Below are positions 56,630-60,000 of a stretch of 60,000 nucleotides of DNA, piece by piece. Positions within the stretch are counted from its first letter, which is position 1, and each line of letters begins with the position of its first letter. Origin of the DNA: Tubulanus polymorphus (lineage: Eukaryota; Nemertea; Palaeonemertea; Tubulaniformes; Tubulanidae); contig NC_134027.1 in NCBI RefSeq assembly GCF_964204645.1, forward strand, positions 12,700,485 to 12,760,484, in the 5' to 3' direction. Position numbers and translations under genes: made by a program. The notes below the pieces were generated by a model. The model was not told the DNA's origin, did not search any database, and worked only from the letters and a program-made list of their open reading frames with translations.

Positions 56630-56986
56630 TTATTTATCAAAAAAATTACTATCTTCAAAATATTTAGTTATCTTAGTAATGATTAATTCAACATTTATTT
56701 CATTACTAGTTTCATTTGTATATATTTCAATTATTATTTTTTTAATATCATCGATGATAAAATCTTCATCTAATTCATAAAATCTTAAAGATTCTCTAAT
56801 TAAATTAGTAATCTTTTCTACATTTAAAGTTTCTTTATCTATTGTTGTTTCATACTCAAATGTTGTTTCATTAGAAAATGTAATATTTTTGATATGTGTA
56901 ATTACATCATTGATGTTAAATTTCATTTCTTTCTCTAGTTTAAAATCAAATCCAAAACATATACTCGGTCCAACAGTTATATTCAT
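56630..56986 (-). CDS. 118-aa acidic protein, unknown
   Basis: An intact frame starting at a TAAATG site (ACTATATAAATG after a T-run). Rich in I, E, N, T and K, with predicted helices (KITNLIRESLRFYELDEDFI, DDIKKIIIEIY) and no membrane segment. Its stop abuts the next gene's start. I do not recognise the family. It lies directly after the penton gene, so a structural or assembly role is possible, without direct support. Confidence 0.55.
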   Translation of the reverse strand: MNITVGPSICFGFDFKLEKEMKFNINDVITHIKNITFSNETTFEYETTIDKETLNVEKITNLIRESLRFYELDEDFIIDDIKKIIIEIYTNETSNEINVELIITKITKYFEDSNFFDK

Positions 56987-57002
56987 TTATATAGTGAAAA
57001 AA

Positions 57003-57762
57003 TTACTCTTTACATCTTATAACTAATTCATATATCACAAGAAAGTTATTCAAATCAATTAAATAACCATTATGATTTCTTATTTCTAATTTAAAATTAT
57101 TGAAATGTGGAATACAAGGTTTAAAAGCACATTCAGTTAAATTATAATTTATTTGAGTTCCAAATTGTTTAACATTTTTTAGCGGTAAAATATTTAGTAT
57201 ACTAGAACTACAAATTGTTTCTTTAGTTGCTTCGAAAGTTTTTGTTGGGTCAATTAAATTGCAATAAATATAAAAATGTGTAAAAGGTATTATATTTGAA
57301 TTACCATCTACGTTTCCTGTAACGGTATCTGGTACAATTCCTAACAGTTTAGCTATAGGTTTTTTTACCATAAATGCATGTTGACTTTCATCATATACCT
57401 TTATTTTAATTTTATTTGTGCTATCACTTTTTATAAATCTAATTAAAAATTTATCATCTCTTTTAATTTTCAACCGTGCTCTTCGATTAATTTCTTGAGC
57501 TAATGTTTCTAAATTATATAATCCTGGTTTTCAGAATTAGATGAAACCATTTATCTGCATTTCTAATATGAATTAAAACAGTATTATCTTCAATAGTTTT
57601 ATCCGATATATTATAAAAAGAATTACATAAACTTATATTCACTAATTTTAAATCTACACAATGCTTAAATTCTCTATCTAATTGTACTAGTAAATTATGA
57701 GATTTATAATTTGTAAGTTTTCTAGAATCAACAAATATTCTGTATTCTTTTAATTCCACCAT
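57003..57762 (-). pseudogene. penton-like minor capsid protein, frameshifted
   Basis: Two frames (57762-57514 and 57473-57003) are consecutive parts of one gene of about 250 codons with a single frame change near 57528. Part one has YRIFVDSRKLTNYKSHNLLV then LKLVNISLCNSFYNIS, a VDSR... strand pattern at the N-terminus. In the shifted frame a PGLYNLETLAQEIN segment follows. Part two has FTHFYIYCNLIDPTK, SSILNILPL and FNNFKLEIRNHNGYLIDLNN at the C-terminus. This order matches the minor capsid (penton-type, single jelly roll) proteins of Polintons. The product would sit at the fivefold vertices. The start is a TAAATG site. The function is assigned by pattern and context. Confidence 0.65.
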
Positions 57763-57776
57763 TTATTTTACATATT

Positions 57777-58130
57777 TTATTCGAAATCTATTTCATGATG
57801 CCCTTTTTCATTCTTACCTTTGTATACGAAATAGAAATCTCCAGAACATAATTCTTCTAAGTCTTCACTTGATAATCTATGAAATCTATCCGGTAAATAT
57901 GTTCTGAATTTATATGTATTTCCTTTTAATCCTTCATATTCTAAGTGTATAACTAATTTATCTCCATAGTTATTAGTAACTGCATCAATATTTGTAATTA
58001 GATATTTCTTATGAATTGTTAATTCTGTTAACTTTTTGAATTTATAATCTACAGATTTTACATTTGTAGTATCTTTTATTCTATCTAGAAATGATTCGTT
58101 GTTCTCACTGTGTGTTTGTTTACTCTCCAT
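57777..58130 (-). CDS. 117-aa protein, possibly OB-fold nucleic-acid binding
   Basis: Intact. After a polar N-terminus it has ELTIHKKYLITNIDAVTNNY, KLVIHLEYEGLKGNTYKFRT, LPDRFHRLSSEDLEELCSGD and FYFVYKGK: alternating beta strands followed by a short helix, a pattern I associate with small single-strand DNA-binding-like (OB-fold) proteins. That is an inference from strand pattern only. It lies between the polymerase and the penton gene. The start is a TAAATG site of the ATATGTATTATAAATG kind, as for the HNH gene. A role in replication would fit, but is not shown. Confidence 0.5.
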   Translation of the reverse strand: MESKQTHSENNESFLDRIKDTTNVKSVDYKFKKLTELTIHKKYLITNIDAVTNNYGDKLVIHLEYEGLKGNTYKFRTYLPDRFHRLSSEDLEELCSGDFYFVYKGKNEKGHHEIDFE

Positions 58131-58159
58131 TTATAATACATATTTTCATTAAAATTTGA

Positions 58160-60000
58160 TTAACACGTTAGAATTCTTTTCATTATCTCGTTCTCTTTTG
58201 TTTCTTCTCTTTTAAATTTTAAGTATTCATCTAAATTGCAACCAAAAGCAACTGTATGAATTCCATCATCTAAAATATATCTTTTATCATCAAATGGGTT
58301 TAGACTTATCTTTTCAATTTCTTCAATAAACATTTCATGATCTTCAGATCTTAAACATCTCATTTTATGTTTTCTAACTTCTTCATTGAATATACAATTG
58401 ATGTAATCTTTGAAATGAATATTCTTTTCTACTACACTTTTGGTTATTCCTTTTAACTTTTTAGCTTCATGTTCTTTAGTTTTATATGAATACATTTTAG
58501 ATCTAATACCTATGAACTCTTTCATTTCTTCACCGCCTTATTCATCCTTAAACTTCCCTGGAACTTTTTTATTATCATTGCTAAACAATTCATGATCTTT
58601 AGGATAGTTACTAAAATCAAAATGATGTTTTAATGTTTTTAAATCATCTGTTATCTATCAGTTTTTATCTTTAATATGTAACTGTCGGTATCAAAATATA
58701 ATATTTCTATATGTTTTTCTCCAAAAAGTGGTTGTAATACATTATAATAGAATTCATACATTAGTAATTTTGATAATTCTAAAACTGAAGCGCCAACATA
58801 GATTGGTTTATTAAATTCCATTGATGTTCTTCTCATCTTAACTGCAGCTAAATTTTCATCAAATATTCTTTTACCTATAAATTTAGGATATGATTGTAAA
58901 TGTCTAATTCTTTTGCCATTACTAACTAACTCAATATCATTTCTATTTCTAATATTTTCACAAGTCTTACCATAGAATGCATTATTCATTAACTTGAAGA
59001 AATCTTTCTCGAAATCAGTTTTAGCTTCAGTTCTCTGTTTGGTGTTAAAATCTATATATTTTTCTAACCACTTAGATTGACTAAATGAAATATATCTATG
59101 CACTTTTTTTAGAATCATTCCTTGATTCAAATAAAACTTTAACATTCTATAATGTACTACATAATTATATTTATCTTCTTGAGTTACCATTAACTTTTCT
59201 GTATGAATATGATTTTCGGGTTTAATTCTTTTTTGATAATTTGATAATTCTTCATGAGTTACGGTTTTATGTTCGGGACAGTAAGCTAGATTTCTAGATT
59301 TAAATTTAATATGTTCAGGATATTCTAAATCTACAACAAAGAAGTAACCAGTATCTGAATCATCTGCAATATCTAGAATTCTTTTCTTTCAATCAAATTT
59401 ATCATTATTTACATTCTGTAAAACTTCACTTATTTCAAATACTCCATAAGGTTGTGGTTCCATCATTGCCCAACCATACAAATTATTTGCATCTATATAT
59501 AATAACTTATATCCAGGGTTATCATTTACATTGAAATATCTATCCCCTAATACACCTGAAACTCCTCCTCTTATAGATTTTTCAAATAATAGTAATTGAT
59601 CTATATTTGTTAACAAATCCATTTTTATATCTGTAAATTCTAAACCACAATCCCATGTTAAACCTGGTGATGAATAACAATGACAAGGATCAATGTCAAA
59701 ATATTTAAGGTTAACATCTCTAAACCTTTCGAATATATCGGTTAATAATAATACATCTGATTTTAAATATATATCTACTAATTGTCCATGATTTTCTATT
59801 TTGAAATGATTCCAAATATTCAATGTTCTATTATATACTTCATCTTTAACATATTCATTTTTTAATTCATCATAGAATTGTTCTTTTAATAATTCAGTTA
59901 TGTTAAAATCATTATGATTTTTATAGAAAGAATATGGAATTGCTCCTTTATATCTCATTAATTGAAAATCATCATTATTTGGATAGTGTTGTTTTAATAT
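58160..60000 (-). pseudogene. protein-primed DNA polymerase B (pPolB), C-terminal two-thirds, broken, cut by window edge
   Basis: The frame is open from the right edge, so the N-terminal exonuclease part lies outside. Visible: YIDANNLYGWAMMEPQP (polymerase motif A), FKLMNNAFYGKTCEN (motif B) and YFDTDSYIL (motif C, DTD), then a C-terminal part with EFIGIRSKMYSYKT and VVEKNIHFKDYINC. These are the motifs of the family B protein-primed polymerases of Polintons, adenoviruses and related elements, which copy the linear genome from a terminal protein. Breaks: a TGA at 59389-59391 between motifs A and B (Trp expected), a frameshift after KIKTD at about 58655, and a TAA shortly before EFIGIRSK. Catalytic residues remain readable but the gene cannot make one protein. 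Confidence 0.9.

Noticed and set aside
58651-59391. Alternative genetic code (stop reassignment) in the viral genes
   Set aside because: TGA, TAA and TAG all occur in frame at positions with different expected residues, and frameshifts are also present; decay explains all of it.

Overview
The window is eukaryotic: a repeat-rich invertebrate animal chromosome (roughly 1-38.7 kb and 48.7-49.4 kb) carrying a large block of endogenous virus-like DNA (38.7-60 kb). Introns, a septin-7-type gene, LINE and Penelope-like retroelement pieces and many inverted-repeat elements mark the host part. The very frequent AGGCCTA motif and the repeat mix fit a marine invertebrate such as an echinoderm, but that placement is only a guess.

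Host part. On the minus strand there are two confident exons of a septin-7-like GTPase gene (8308-7898 and 2102-1820), a likely 27-nt microexon (11637-11611) and a possible upstream exon (34496-34214). The gene continues past the left edge. Everything else is intron or intergenic DNA filled with interspersed repeats: several dispersed families of 0.3-1 kb, a 1.77-kb fold-back element, MITE-like elements, a 5'-truncated LINE inserted in another repeat, a second LINE fragment inserted in a MITE, the GIY-YIG end of a Penelope-like element, and hammerhead-like motifs typical of Penelope-like ends.

Viral part. From about 38.7 kb to the right edge the DNA is very AT-rich and almost every gene is on the minus strand. 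It holds the gene set of Polinton/Maverick elements: protein-primed DNA polymerase B (cut by the right edge), penton-like minor capsid protein, double-jelly-roll major capsid protein (MCP), A32-like packaging ATPase, retroviral-type integrase with a C-terminal chromodomain, and many small membrane or coiled-coil proteins. No adenain-type protease is seen. Three blocks can be told apart: block 1 (38.7-43.9 kb: 112-aa protein, 131-aa protein, ATPase, integrase, truncated MCP), block 2 (44.3-48.3 kb: ATPase, integrase, 122-aa protein, 202-aa protein) and block 3 (49.4-60 kb: HNH endonuclease, zinc-finger protein, MCP and the structural and replication genes). Blocks 1 and 2 are separated by a 410-bp palindrome whose ends look like Polinton termini (AG...CT), starting exactly where the block 1 MCP homology stops. 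This suggests nested or tandem elements.

State and control. The polymerase, both integrases, both ATPases, both MCPs, the penton and other genes are broken by stop codons, frameshifts or inserted DNA, so the copies are decaying. A 1.18-kb repeat with short inverted ends has inserted into two different viral genes. Some small ORFs and the HNH gene are still open. Almost every viral gene start is TAAATG, usually within TAWATAAATG and often after a T-run, which resembles a poxvirus-type late promoter and looks like a shared control signal of this element family.
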